Shown here piece by piece: positions 1-13,600 of a stretch of DNA of 64,000 nt. The notes beneath the pieces were generated by a model. That model did no database searches and had not been told where the DNA came from. It was given only the letters and a program-made list of their open reading frames with translations. The stretch lies in contig CM049322.1 of NCBI GenBank assembly GCA_026874595.1, forward strand, positions 49,641,340-49,705,339. The letters run 5' to 3'. How positions within the stretch are numbered: position 1 is the first letter of the stretch; each line of letters opens with the position of its first letter. Made by a program: the position numbers and the translations under genes. Source of the stretch: Sipunculus nudus (lineage: Eukaryota; Annelida; Sipuncula; Golfingiida; Sipunculidae).

Positions 1-1500
1 CTTAATATTGTATTTCCTTAAATTTTGTGTCACAACCAAGTTTTTAGTGCCAGTGGTGCTGTATTAAAAAAAAATAATAAACCTATCATATTCACTTTAT
101 TGTTATCGTTTTGTTGATAGGTGTGTATATTTACTGTATACAAAAGACCAGGACATTTTTCCCGAGCATGAAATTTTCGCGAGGATACCTGGATTCACGA
201 ATATATATACTCACAAAAATCGCCTGCTTAACTTCAAACATTCTCCATACACAGTACATGCAGTCATTCTTCAGTTACATAAACAGTTCATGAATATTAG
301 GTTCAGTATATACGAGCAAGCTTCAACTTTTTTTCCCATAACTAGTGTAGACTCTAGTTTATATCTTTTTCTATAATTTAATTTGCTTTTAAAATTGTCA
401 CAGATGATTTGCGATTATTCTGCCAGGTCGAGACAATTTATTTTTGATAAAATTAAACCGACAGTACACCTCAATCAATCTTCATCTCGTTTAAGATACA
501 TTATACCTACATTTTGTATTGTAGTCTCAATACTGAGTCTCAAAATAGAGGTAATTGTGCAATTTAGAGGTTTTTTAAAGCCTGATTTAACAGCCTTTTA
601 AAACTAGTTTGACTAAATTATATAATAATTATAATACATATATATAGAACTAAGCAAAAATAAGGGTTATTAGTGTTATTTATATATACATTTATTTTAT
701 ATAACAACACTGTTAAATTGGAAAAATGTGGTAGAATATTATTTCTTCCGCCATAATGTCGTTCATGACGTGTACTCGTCAAGTAAACTAGAGCAATCAA
801 ACACATATTTGAAAAATACATATATATATATAACCCTCTAAAATGCACAATTACCAAAATAGGTATTATATTGTGACATCCATAAATATTTACGTAGGTT
901 GATGCCATACAATCTTATAATATATCATCCCTCCTTTAAATCCTTTTTATTCTCCCATCTTACATTATATTTTCACTCTTTTTTTTCTATTTTTCCTCAA
1001 AAAAAGTGTAGGTCTTACCATTTGACAAATATTAGTGATTAAAATCAGGGCTTTTATTTATCTTATTCCTGTAAGCACGTAGTTGACTTAAAATTATAAA
1101 ACTGCTAAATGAGCAGTGATAATGGCGCCCTATCTATGCAAGCAGTGTCATCTGGTGTTGATTTTATGATTCTGTCTTTAATATGATTTTTTATATTCAA
1201 TACAAAAGTTTTTCAATTGTGTAGTTTGTTTGAGAGTATTTATTTCTGTCAGTTCAGGCTCCTTTAAATACTCAACAGAACTACTTTATTTTTGATGGTG
1301 AAAATATATTAATGATTAGAAGAATAGACTTCGGTTCAGTTTCTGAGTTTACCATGAAATATCATAAACTATTATTAAAAACCTGGTTTAGAATTTACAT
1401 ATACTTGAAACGTCTTATTTTTTTAACTTTATACTTATTTCGTATATATTTAAAATGTGTCACACAGACAATAAATGGTGAGCATGTGTTTGTACATAAA

Positions 1501-1570
1501 TATGTGTGTGTGTGTGAGGGTGCCGTGTGTGTGAGGGTGTGTGTGTGAGGGTGCCGTGTGTGTGTGTATA
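1501..1570. repeat. GT-rich microsatellite
   Basis: Interrupted TG/GTGAGG run. Smaller TG runs follow at 1797-1822 and 2765-2800. Confidence 0.85.
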
Positions 1571-2365
1571 TAACCGTACTTAAGAGGACACCAAACGCGC
1601 GAGGGCATTTTCTTCCTGTGAGGATATACACACGGGTCCTTGCAAACGAAAAGCTGTTAAGCATTATAAAAGCATTAAAAGATCGGAAAACTATGCTTGG
1701 GAAGTTTCTTGCAAGTCCTCAGAAAGAACGTTTTGCTTGAAATATGTTGTGTGTGACAGCGCCATCTATTGAGAGCTTTGCAAGATGGTTAGAAAAATGT
1801 GTGTGTGTGTGTGTGTGTGTTTGTGTTTAAGCCGGGTGCTCGATAATATGTTTGAACTGGTTATCGTTATCCAACCTGTTTAGCGGTATCAGATCTTATT
1901 TAAATCGTTAGAAATTAGAATAAGAACCTTATAACACCATGGGTTCCAGGAGTAAACAGGAAACAAAAAAAGGTGATAGATTTTCTTATCCACATGATAG
2001 GTATACCCTCTGATCTGTCAAGAAAAACTGTGAGCAGCTTGGTTCTAAAGTTTTAATAGACACAAAACGTTTTACATGATAAAATAATCAATCTTTCCGT
2101 CCAGTGTAAATATATGTAAATATATGTTTCTCATTTGTATTTTTTGCTTTGCACTTATTGTATCGAGAGAGCATGTTACATCATTATATTGTTACATTAT
2201 ACCTTGATTTCTTTCTAATCGTATTGCTTGTGTCTTGTTTAATTTTGGTGAAGAATATGAATTTACATAGAATTACAAAATTTATCTAAACATATTTTAT
2301 CCTCTGATACTTAATGTACTTTTACTTGTACCGCGATTTCTTATATAATGTTGTGTTTACATAAA

Positions 2366-2368
<3 letters not shown>

Positions 2369-2431
<63 letters not shown>
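2369..2431. repeat. (TA)n microsatellite
   Basis: About 31 uninterrupted AT dinucleotides. Confidence 0.95.
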
Positions 2432-2436
<5 letters not shown>

Positions 2437-2765
2437 GCATGTACATTAGCCTCATTGGCTACTTTTTTAATCCTGTTATAAATAAATATGTTTAAACCAA
2501 GTTACTTAATATGCGGATAAGTAGGTCCTCTCCATGACACGAAGACATGACATAAACTGAATGTCCTGGCAAATTGTCCTGGCAAGTTATGGGCTAAGTC
2601 AACGCATCCTTTTCACGTCTAACCAGCCTTTTTCTTTAAAGTGTGCGAGGAAACATGGGTACCCGAAGTGTTTAGGGTCTCAATAGCCAACTCTAACAGA
2701 ACTGTTAGGCCTCGAAAGTATATAGAGTGAAAGCAAGGTCCTCTCTTGTACGCATACACGCATAT

Positions 2766-2798
<33 letters not shown>

Positions 2799-4491
2799 CT
2801 TAAGAGTACAAGAGTTGTCCCAACGTTGATAATCCTCCGCGAAACGTTACTATGAGCTTGATTAGCTTCATTATGAGCCCTATTATTAATTGGGACCCAT
2901 TCACATATATACAAAAGGTAAATTACATATACATAAATTATGACGTTTTCTCCTTAAAATATTATGGTATCTGTCAGTATTTCGTTCTTAACCCGTTAGC
3001 TTACTTCTGTGCACAAGTGGAAATAAAGTGGCACTGAGCGTAAACGGTGGCGCAAAACGCTAACATAGTTCACACGGCACTTAGAAGTCATATACCGTGC
3101 AACTTCATGAATCAAGATTTTCAAGCTTTTAGCCGGTGTTTCGACTTTATTTCTTCTTTCGTGGTTCTTCTCCCTGTTTTTTTTTTCTGGTACACACATA
3201 CATGTGTGTGGACTACGTTTAGGTATATACTAAATAACGTGTGAAACAAGTGAATTTGAGACAGTATCTCTGTATGCCGGGGTGGTTAAGCCGGGAAACC
3301 TTTAATTGTGTACGGCCATAATGAGACAACAGGGTAGGGAAATAAACAGTATTTCTGATGTTTATTTAGGGTAAAAATGTGTTGATAAAGTTCAAGCTAG
3401 GTTTGTTAATATTTTATTTTTCAAATTATCCTGCTTTACTTTGGAAGTCTTTCTCAAGACAATAAACTTGATGTCCTCTTTTTTTATGATATTACAAACT
3501 TTTTGTCCATATTTTTAAATTGTAGGTATATTAAATTTATGTATAACGTTTAGTTCCAAGAATTACATTTTGCATGAATTTGGCTAAAATGATGATTGAC
3601 AGTCTGCATTCTGCAAGGTGACCTTGACGCCATTTTTTTTAACTTGTTTGCTATCAATAAGTATTACCATAAGGGGTTTTCGCTTTTTTTATTCTCTTAC
3701 CAATATGTTTTCAAAAAAGGGATACGATTTTAATCATCAGTTGTTCAGAATTCTGAAAAAAAATCTGTGAAATTCAAAGCGATTCGGTTATTGATCGGAT
3801 TTATTTAATACGAAACGATCTTACATAAGATTTAAATAGTATCCATGCAAGCAGCAGTTCTATTCAATTACCTTTAATGTAACAAAAATATATTTTAAAT
3901 GTTTATAGAATAAACTTTAATTACAAACGTTAAGTAAATAAGAAACTTGGTAGTAGACAATAAACATTTATTTTTTATACAGATAGGTAGTTTAATGATT
4001 CCATTGATTAGTATTAGGCCACTTTACAATTATTTGTTCATATATACATGGTAATAAAATTGCTCATTTATTTTTATTTAACATTTTTGGTTGATATTAT
4101 AAATTATCTTAACAATGAATGATAATTTCATCATTACATATATATGCCAGTAGAAATAAGCCTACCGGGTTCAAACGTATACTTTTATGGGTCTAATATG
4201 AATTAAAATTAATTTAAAAATGGCTTGATTTTGAATTAAGAAGTTCAAGTTTTTATCAGAAATATCTAACGTTAATTTTAAAAGTTACAGAAATTCATAG
4301 AAAATCCTGTTTACTAAATTACCGGCCTTAGAATGAAGTATATTTGTGGCCTGTCACCAAAACGTCTGTGTAGAATTTCCAGAGACGTACGTACGTTAGT
4401 CCTGATCGAGTTGCAAGCGTAGCCCGCAATTTATGTCGACATTTACGTCGATGTACGTTTAATGGAGAAGGTTACCAATCTATGACTCAAC

Positions 4492-4607
4492 ATGGCGGCC
4501 TCCATGAGCAAAGAAGAATATCTGAAGCGTTACTTGTCGGGAGGTGAATCTGGCGACAAGAAGAAAAAAAAGAAGAAAAAGAAACTTCATACCAGTCACG
4601 GCAGCGG
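4492..4607 (+). CDS. BUD13: BUD13 exon 1
   Basis: Begins at ATGGCGGCC and ends at GG|GTAAGT, phase 2. It encodes the N-terminal [13 protein letters not shown] segment and a lysine run. A second in-frame ATG lies 12 bases downstream of the first. Confidence 0.93.
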
Positions 4608-7600
4608 GTAAGTTATCACCAGTACCGTTATATCACCGCCTGTGTTTAATCTACGACCCGTTGTGTGTATATTGAGCGATAATATGAGAACCCAAGCATA
4701 CTGCGTACAATCAGTGGTACGATTCTGGGTGTCAGTCGAAATGAGCGCGGTCTGGTTAGGCGCGCGGTTCCTGGACGTGGTTGGGATTGGAGTGGTCGGG
4801 CTGGGCGTGCCGGTTTATACAAAGCGAGATGGTGCTGCTGGACATGGACGCGACGGCTCTTATGGAACTTGAATATAACTTATTCCTTTAATTTTGTTAT
4901 ATCTTAACAGTTGGTTGACGATAAGAGGGTTTTTCATGAGCCGCACGTGAATGCATTACAATTTACGGTATATATACAAATTAACAACATTCCCAGGTTT
5001 GGACGGACAAAAAAATCGACCTTGAACACTATTTTTACAGATCAAATTCTTGTTGCTGGACATTTATCCCAGAAAATAACAATATTTTAGTTAAATAATA
5101 AACAATTTCATTATCGAACAACATTTGTTGATGTAAGCAACCCAGTTACCTGTAAAAGTATGTCAAAGGAAGGAAACCTGCTCACTCGGAAGCCAACACA
5201 GATTAATTAGTTAATTGGCGGCACAGAGGTTTCCTACAATGCTGTTTAAACAGCTGCAAAAATATGTCTTCACAAACATTCGCAATATTTTATATTAATA
5301 ATGCACTTCCCCAGCAAAATATATAATATTTATCGAGATACGTTCATGATTGCATTGACGACGGCCACCATGGTGACAGGGGATAATGCCAGAAATTCTT
5401 TTTTTTTTTTCAGAAATACTCAACATGAAATATTTCTCTCTCTCTCTTGCTTTATTTTAATGATCACTCAATCAGATATTTATTTCAATTATTATTATTA
5501 AATGATAATTTTTAATGAAATGCCTCTCATTTTATATAATTACTAACTTTCCCTCATTTAAATCATTTAAATGATCAATCAATTTGAAGCTCTATAAATC
5601 GTCCCGTATTTCTCTCCCTCTTTTTATCTCTCCCCCCTTTCTCTCTCTCTGTTTTCATTTTAAATGATCGCTTTATTCCTCTCATGTTATATAATTACTT
5701 GCTCTCTCTAAATGGTGTTTTTAAATGATACATTAATCGGAAACTCAATAAATCGCCCCTATTTCTGTCTCACTCCCCTCCTTCTCTCTCCTCTCTCTCT
5801 CTCTCTGTGTTTTCATCTTAAATGATCGTGACCAGCGATAATGCCAACATTTTTTTTAAGTACTCAGCATGAAATATTTCTCTCTCTATCTCTGACCCTT
5901 TATTTAAATGATCACTCAATAAGATATTTGTTTCAATTATTAATTAAATGATAATTGATAATGCGCCTCTTATTTTATATAATTACTCACTCTTTTTTTG
6001 TGTATTTAAATGATAACTCAATCGGAAACTAAATAAATCGCACCCTGTTTCTGTCTGCCTCTATTTCTCTCTCTCTCTCATTCTCTCTCTATATTTCTCT
6101 TTTTTAATTTTAAATGATCGCTCAATCTGACATTTATTTCAATTACTATGATTTATTGATTATTTTAATAAGTGCCAACTGACCAACATTTCTTTGGGGG
6201 AAGGAACCCCACTTCAAAGAAGACAATACCGGAAAATCGAGGACAGGGTCCAGAAACTGACAGAGTATCACCGGAAATGAAAAATTAGCATGGAAACGTT
6301 TTTACTTAAAGTAAGGCACGTGGTGCATCATTTCTAGATGGAGGATATATGTTGGGCATTCATACCCTTTTACCTAGAATATTTTTAACTGTTTTGGATT
6401 TTCTTCTCTGATTATTGTCTGTAAGACATAATATTGATCCATATAAAATTGATACATTCCAGATTTTGGTCTAAAATATGTTTTGTGGATAATTCAAGTG
6501 CTGTTAATTCTACTCTTTGTATAATAATTGTTCATGTAGAGGTATCGTTTATAAAGCGCAAGCTGAGTTTTGTAAATTGCTATTACATTGTGGAGGTTCC
6601 TTCTATGATTATGCTCTCTAAGACTTAATATAGATCTCTACAATTTGATACGTTCCAGATTTGATTTAAAAAATGTTTGCGGGTAATTCAGGAGTGATAA
6701 AATTCTACTCTTTGTAAAAGTTGTTTATGTACATATTGTATATAAGAAGAGAAATATACAGAGAGAATGAGAGAGAGAGAGACAGAGAAGCAGACAGAAA
6801 TACAGGACGATTGATTAAGCTTCAGATTGATTGATCATTTAAATGAGGGAAAGTGAGTAATTTTATAAAATGAGAGGACATTCATTTAAAATGATCATTT
6901 AATTATAAAAGTTGAAATAAACATCTGATCGAGCGATCATTTAAAATAAAGAGAGAGAGACAGAAACAGAGAAAAGGGAGAAATAGGGGTGATTTATTGA
7001 GTTCCAAGTAATTGACCATCTAAATACATCAATAAGAGAGAGCGAGTTATTATATAACATGAGAGAAATAGAGCGATCATTTAAAATGAAAACAGAGTGA
7101 GAGAGATGGGGAGGGAAAGAGAGAAATAAAAGGAGGGATAGAAAGGGGATAGATAAGAGGCATTTCACTAAAAATTAACATTTAATAATAATAATTGAAA
7201 TAAATATCTGATTGGGCGATCATTTAATATAAAGCGCGAGAGAGAGAGAGAGAGAAATGTTTCATATTGAGTAATTCTGAAAAAAAAGAAGTTCTGGCAT
7301 TATCCCCCATCAAGATGCTGGCCATCGTCAATGCAATCATGAACATGTCTTGTGATAAATATTTTATATTTTTCTGGGGAAGTGCATTATTTATGTATAA
7401 TATTGCGAATGTTTGTGAAGATGCATTTTTGCAGCTGTTTAATCAGCATTGTTGGAAACCTTTGTGCCGCTAATTAACTAATTAACTAATTAATGGGTGT
7501 TGGCTTCCAAGTGAGCAGGTTTCCTTCCTTTGACTTACTACAGGTAACTGGGTTGCTTACATCAACAAATGTTGTTTGATATTGAAATCGTTTATTATGG

Positions 7601-10600
7601 AACAAAAATATTGTTAATATCTAGGATAAATGTCCAGCAACAAGAATTAGATTTTAAAAATAGCGTTCAGGGTCGGATTTTATTGTCGTCCAAACCTGGG
7701 AATGTTGTTAATTTGTATATATACCGTACATTGAAATGCATTCACGTGCGGCTCATGAAAAACCCTTTTATCATCAACCAACTGTTAAATATAACAATAT
7801 TGAGGGAATAAGTAATATTCAAGTTTCATAAGAGCCGTCGCGACCATGCCCAGCAGCACCAATCTCGCTTTGTATAAACCGGCACACCCAGCCCGACCAC
7901 TCCAATCCCAACCACGTCTTGGAACCGCGCGCCCATCCCGACCGCGCTCATTACGACCGTAATCCAGTTCTGCTGTTTAGGATTAGCGGATGCCAAAGTC
8001 TGACCCTCACACATACACAGAAGGTGTAGGCATAAATATAGTCTTTTCAATTACGTTGGATGAGACTTGTTTCAGCAGAGTTTTCTGTATCCAGTCTACA
8101 TGACGAGAAATGAAAAATATATATATATATTTTGGCAGGCTATTTCCACTCCCCCTAGGGAGTGGAAATAAGGGATGCTTATTTCCACTCCCCCTTGTGA
8201 TGAAAGCTGGTAAAGTCTTGAGTATTTTTGCAGTATTAGCGGATGCCAAAGTCTGACCCTCACACATACACGGAAGGTGTAGGCATAAATATAGTCTTTT
8301 CAATTACGTTGGATGAGACTTGTTTCAGCAGAGTTTTCTGTATCCAGTCTACATGACGAGAAATGAAAAATATATATATATATTTTGGCAGGCTATTTCC
8401 ACTCCCCCTAGGGAGTGTAAATAAGAGATGCTTATTTCCACTCCCCCATGTGATGAAAGCTGGTAAAGTCTTGAGTATTTTTGCAGTTTAAGTGACCAAA
8501 ACTTGGGTGTTCATTCTTTCCAGTGATAAATGTAGTTTAATTATTGCTTTCTTTACAAAATCCTCTCAAGTACTTCTAAAGACACGATAGGGACAGCAGG
8601 GACATGAGACCATTACACATTTCTAGAAACAAGTTCTTTAAACATTTAAGTTTTTTAGTTTTTATTTTGAAATCTATTTTTATTTCAATGCATTTAACAC
8701 CAAAGTTACCCATGACAAATATATTTCAATTATGTATGACAAAAAATTTAAAAGGCATATGGATTTATATTTTTCCTGCAGTGCCAAATAGATTTTTCGG
8801 TCGAGTTGGTTCATCATTTTGAAAATTTGTATGTGGATCATGAGAACTAACTTTAAGTAGCACATAAAGAATAAGAGATTTCCACATTACTTGATAAACT
8901 AGCTGAGAGTCCTTATCAGTAGACTATTGGCACCTCATTAGTGAGCTCTGGTTTTGTGTCCATACGCTCAGACTGGTGCATCAGCTCTTGTCTCAGAATA
9001 CAAGGTAAAGCCCAGACTTTTAAACTGGACTGGCACCTGTACCCTGGTAGGTTGTTTCAGTAATTTACAATACCACTGATTTAATCTTAAACATTTTCAG
9101 TGATGTTACTATGGTGTCAAAATAGGCAAAAATTACTAGAACTTAGATTTAAAGAAAAATTAAAACTATAAATATTACATGGGGTGCTTTAAGATCATTG
9201 TCACTATACTGTTAAGATAGATATGCATCTCAAAAGGTAAGCCAAATAACAATTATTAACACGCATGTTTTATTTTTATATATAGTTCATCAGTGTTATC
9301 CTATAGAGCTGCCATAAATGAATATCTATTCTAACAAACCCTTATTTGTTCCATCTAACATCATAGGGATTGGTAACTCATAGGGGGAGTGGAAATAAGC
9401 ATCCCTTATTTCCACTCCTGGGGGGATTGGAAATAAGCACTTCCATATATTTTTGGAGCCACTATAGAACATGGGCTTCAGAGCGAGTGTAGGATCACTC
9501 ACAGACAGTCTTGATGAGGTTATGAGTGTATATGGACAGATTTTATGATGTTTAGGATGAACGTAATGAAGGAGAGTATAGGTGGCAGATAAAAATTAGT
9601 AGCAAAATTAAGATGCAAGCAGCAGTATCCTATGGTTGTTGAGCTGAAGCCCATGTTTTATAGTAGTAACATATTTTTCTCTTCTGATGTCCTCAATTTT
9701 ACTTCCTGTATATTCCACAAGATATTTTTGCTCCTACCAAAATTGTATCCGCCATAACAAAGTTTTGTGGATACTATGTTTTTGACTGGGTTCCGCCTAC
9801 ACTGCCGCGTTCGTTTCCTGAATGATATGATATGATGATAGAGTTCATTTATAAAGCGCAAATATAATATACATTTCTATGCGCTGATACAAAGGGTAAA
9901 GAAAATAAGTATGTCTTGAGAGCACGCTTAAATGATTCAATATGTGTACACACTCTAACAGAGTCTGGTAAAGAATTCCATGCGGTGGCAGCGTACTTGG
10001 AAAATTGTCTGTCACCATATACATTATGGGAGCGAGGTACACAGACTATCCTGTGAGCATCAGAAGAACGAAGAGACCTGCGAAGAGAATATTCCACAAA
10101 CAGTTGGCGCAAATACAGTGGATACAGGCTATCATTCAGCGCTTTATACACCTGTGTGAGGACTTTAAATGTGATTCTCCTTTCGACAGGCAGCCAGTGA
10201 AGCTGTCTTAGAACAGGTCCGATGCTGTAGTACTTCCTAGACCTTGTAAGTAATCGGGCTGATGCGTTTTGTGCAAGTTGGAGGCGCTGTTAGCATTGGA
10301 AGTTCCAGTTAGCAGGCTGTTGTTGTTGTCCAATCTTGATGTAATCAGTGCGTTGATGGTCTTTGCAGCTGTCTGGTCATCAAGATGGTTCCGAATCTTA
10401 CCAATTCTGCGAAGATGGTAAAAAATGTTCTTCACGACTGATCTTGTCTGACACTCCATACTCATATTGGCATAGAAATTGGCCCCAAGATTTCTGACAG
10501 TGTGTACTGGTCTTATTTCTGCACTACCAATACAGATCTTAGGTTCAGCGCTAAGGATCTTATTAAGATGGTACCTGGGTGATATGATAAGGAGTTCGGT

Positions 10601-13600
10601 TTTGGAATCATTCAACTTTAGTTTGTTCTTAATCATCCACGCTCTAACACCAGCTGCACATTGTTCAATCTTCCTCAGGGATTGAGCAAGGCCGTGCTGG
10701 TCACTGAGTTTGAAGAATTCATAAAGTTGGGTGTCATCAGCGTATCCGTGTCTATGTACACCGAAGGCCTCGACAAATCTACGCAGAGGAAGGATGTAGA
10801 TAAGAAATAACAAAGGACCTAATACTGATCCTTGCGGCACTCCCACAGTGAGCATGGCTGGATCAGATAGTACACCACTGAGGTTAACACAGTGAGTGCG
10901 AGTTGTGAGGTATGACTTGCACCAATCCAGTGCTGAACCTTGAATGCCAACTTCCTCAACTAGTCTCTCAATTAGGATGCCATGGTCTAACGCATGGAAC
11001 TCTGAGACCACTGGACAGATTTTTAAAAACTTTACATCATTATCAGGTCACATGTGAACTGGTGCCAAATATTTCTTGTTGACCTCTGACCTTTCCTCTC
11101 TCCAGTGTGTCCATCTGTGCGTCTGTTTTTACACATATACCCACATATCTTTGGACTTGTTTGACCAATCAGGCTAAAAATTTTGCACAAATGTAGCCCT
11201 TGGATAGCTTGATAACATACATTTTTGCACAGCATCCATCTGTTCATCTGCCTCGTGATTAAATTGTAGAGGTACAGCTTTTGGCCGTATTGTCCTGGCC
11301 TTGTACAGGGGGTGAGTCAGCTAGGATGCGCCATATTGGTGGTTTTGATTAAAGTCCAGATAGAGAAACCAGTGTTCAGGAGCTTACAAGCAAAGGTGTA
11401 CAGAAGATGCACCCAGTTTGAGTAAATCTGATCTTGAATGTGGTGAGCATGGGTGATTGATTCAGCCAGCAGTGTGCACTGCACATGTTACATCATCACT
11501 GCTGTGAGTGTCCTTGTAACTCACTAACTGGACTACTGGCTACTCATGACCCCTGGCTACATGGTTGTTACCAGGCTTACACACTGGATTGTTTCAGCCG
11601 GCCAGGGATGCATGTAATACATATCAGCTGGGTGGGTCGAGAATTTAGCAGTGATGATGTAACAAGTGAACTGCATACCAATGTCTGAAACAATCACCCA
11701 AGCTCACCACACTCAAGATCAGATGTACTCAAACTGGGTGCATTGTCTGACAGATGCATAGGTTCTGTCCGCTAAATAAATTAAAGGGGCCCAATCACTT
11801 ATAAATCATGTTGAATTAACATGATAAATAGCCACTTCCCTTTAAAATGAATTGGTACCTGCCAAACTATTGCCCTGACCCTGTTTGCTTACTCTATTAA
11901 ACAAGTGTTAATAAAGTGGATGGGGCGCTATCACAAGTGCATCGCCAAGCTACAACACGTCAATCTGGAGATTCCCTGACTGTCTTGGCCCAAAAAAATG
12001 AAATACATGTTCCTGCTGGCCGAAACAATACGTGTTGTGGCTCACAGTCGGACCTCCAGTAATGCAGTCTTTTTTTGGTATACAGACACATGTAGACTGT
12101 GCTTACCAACACACAGAACCATAACAAGTTGCTAAACCGCTGTATGCGAGGTATTGAGCCTGTGTGCTGGGATGTTTTGCTGGTAAACTTTTGTAGAAAG
12201 CAAAACTGAAGTGTTAGTGTGGAAGAGTAGGCATAATATTGCTCCTGATTATGTCCCTTTAAGGCAGCAGCCTGTGGCTCTGTGTTTACGTCAGAGCCAC
12301 AACTGGGTCTAGAGTTGAACAAGGATAAAAATAATGAGTCCCACACACTCTTAACTGAGCTGTGGAAGACGTGATATCAAATGGGATGATTTTTTGTTTG
12401 TTTATTTATGTCTAGTGCCACCTACCGATTAAACAGTATTTGCTGATATATTACATTAATATCAGGGAACCTAGTTTCCTCAGATATGCTAATATTATGA
12501 ACTCCAGGTGTAGGCTAATTCTATATGGAGTATTTAATAAAATTTCTGTAATTGTGAGGAATCAACATTTTATGGGACACCCATTTTCCATGTTAAAGAT
12601 GTGGACTGAATTCTGAACATCTGCCATTCTGAGGCAAAACCGGGGTGTTTTGTGGTAAGGACTCCATGGAACATGTAATATTTTGCAAGCATGCATATAT
12701 GAAATGTAAACAGGTGTTTCCTTGAAATGTAACAAATTTCGACTTTAAAATATGACAGTTGAGATAAGTAGTCCCGGCCGTCCTGCAGAGAAAGAGGTTT
12801 AGACCATTGGCAGAATGGTGATACATTAATGCAAATAAAGCATTAATTTATAGGTTTTAAATTGATAAAAAAAATCCCCCCCCCCCCCCATCCAATCTAA
12901 GTAAGTCAATTGTTGATACTCCACTATGACGGGCAGATGACAATAGATTTTATTTGTAATTCTCAGCCATGCTGATTCCTACATGATACAGAGAGAGAGG
13001 GGTTCTTGTGTCTATCCCTGTCTGTTGCTTTATGTATTAATATATGAAAGAGCTTGTAAGTTAACATCAGTGTTAAGTGCCTTCGTTACACCTGGTTCAA
13101 ATTCCTTTGTCCAACATATGGTGATTCATTAAAGGCAAAGAATTGTTATATGACCAATGACAGTGTGGTGTCACATTGTGCATCCAAATCAAAGTTTCAA
13201 ACCCTCAACACCCCACTTTTGTTGGTTTGATGAACAATGCAATACCACTTTTGCTTTTCAATTCTTGGCCCTCTGCCAGCCCAGTTGTTGAGCCCCCCTC
13301 CCCCCCCCCCCCCCAAAAAAAAATGGCATACAAAGCTGCAGTGAAGCAAAGGAGATCTGAAAAGACTGCGGTGTATAACGGCTGCATAAAGAGTGAACTA
13401 GTTTCTCAACCTCCAGAGACAACTGAGGTCACATCTGTTTCAAGGAGGGTGCCTTCTATCATTTTAACTATTTGTACATGTTAAATAAATCAAGTTTATA
13501 TATGTTGTACTCTGAAATCCTAGGTTGAAGATAATTGATGAAGATGTGGATTTAAAGTCTCTGATACCCGGTGGGGCCAACAACCTGCAGGAAGAGGATG

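Larger units (their letters stand above)
1..4491. other. Upstream intergenic DNA, no supported gene
   Basis: AT-rich sequence before the BUD13 start codon. The short open frames here show no family motif, no splice pairing and several simple-repeat translations, so none is called. It contains GT and TA microsatellites (listed separately). The BUD13 promoter and 5' UTR should lie in the last few hundred bases, but no TATA box or initiator can be assigned with confidence. Confidence 0.6.
9825..11025 (-). mobile_element. 5'-truncated CR1/L2-like non-LTR retrotransposon
   Basis: Minus-strand reverse-transcriptase remnant. It carries the order [32 protein letters not shown], then the C-terminal [10 protein letters not shown] block typical of CR1/L2/Crack elements. 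The upstream half (endonuclease and RT motif 1-2) is missing. The left end lies at an ATGATATGATATGATG repeat (9825-9841), as expected for an element ending in short repeats. One frameshift splits the reading frame. Confidence 0.85.
4608..13523 (+). other. BUD13: BUD13 intron 1 (8.9 kb), repeat-filled
   Basis: GTAAGT...TAG intron. It contains the 3.2 kb foldback, a tandem 253-bp duplication, a CR1/L2-like element, and MITE-like elements at 11409-11741 and 11781-12262. The stretches 8490-9370 and 12263-13523 show nothing beyond low-complexity C and A runs. Confidence 0.85.

Noticed and set aside
1395-1664. Minus frame of 89 codons rich in Thr-His
   Set aside because: Translation of the GT microsatellite.
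4642-4872. Open frame at the left end of the foldback, partly shared with the right arm ([20 protein letters not shown])
   Set aside because: Shared only because the arms are copies of each other. A one-base difference shifts the frame right after the shared part, and no family was recognised.
13176-13484. A 102-codon frame just before BUD13 exon 2
   Set aside because: Contains a C/A homopolymer run. It has no supported splice role, since exon 1 to exon 2 joins without it.
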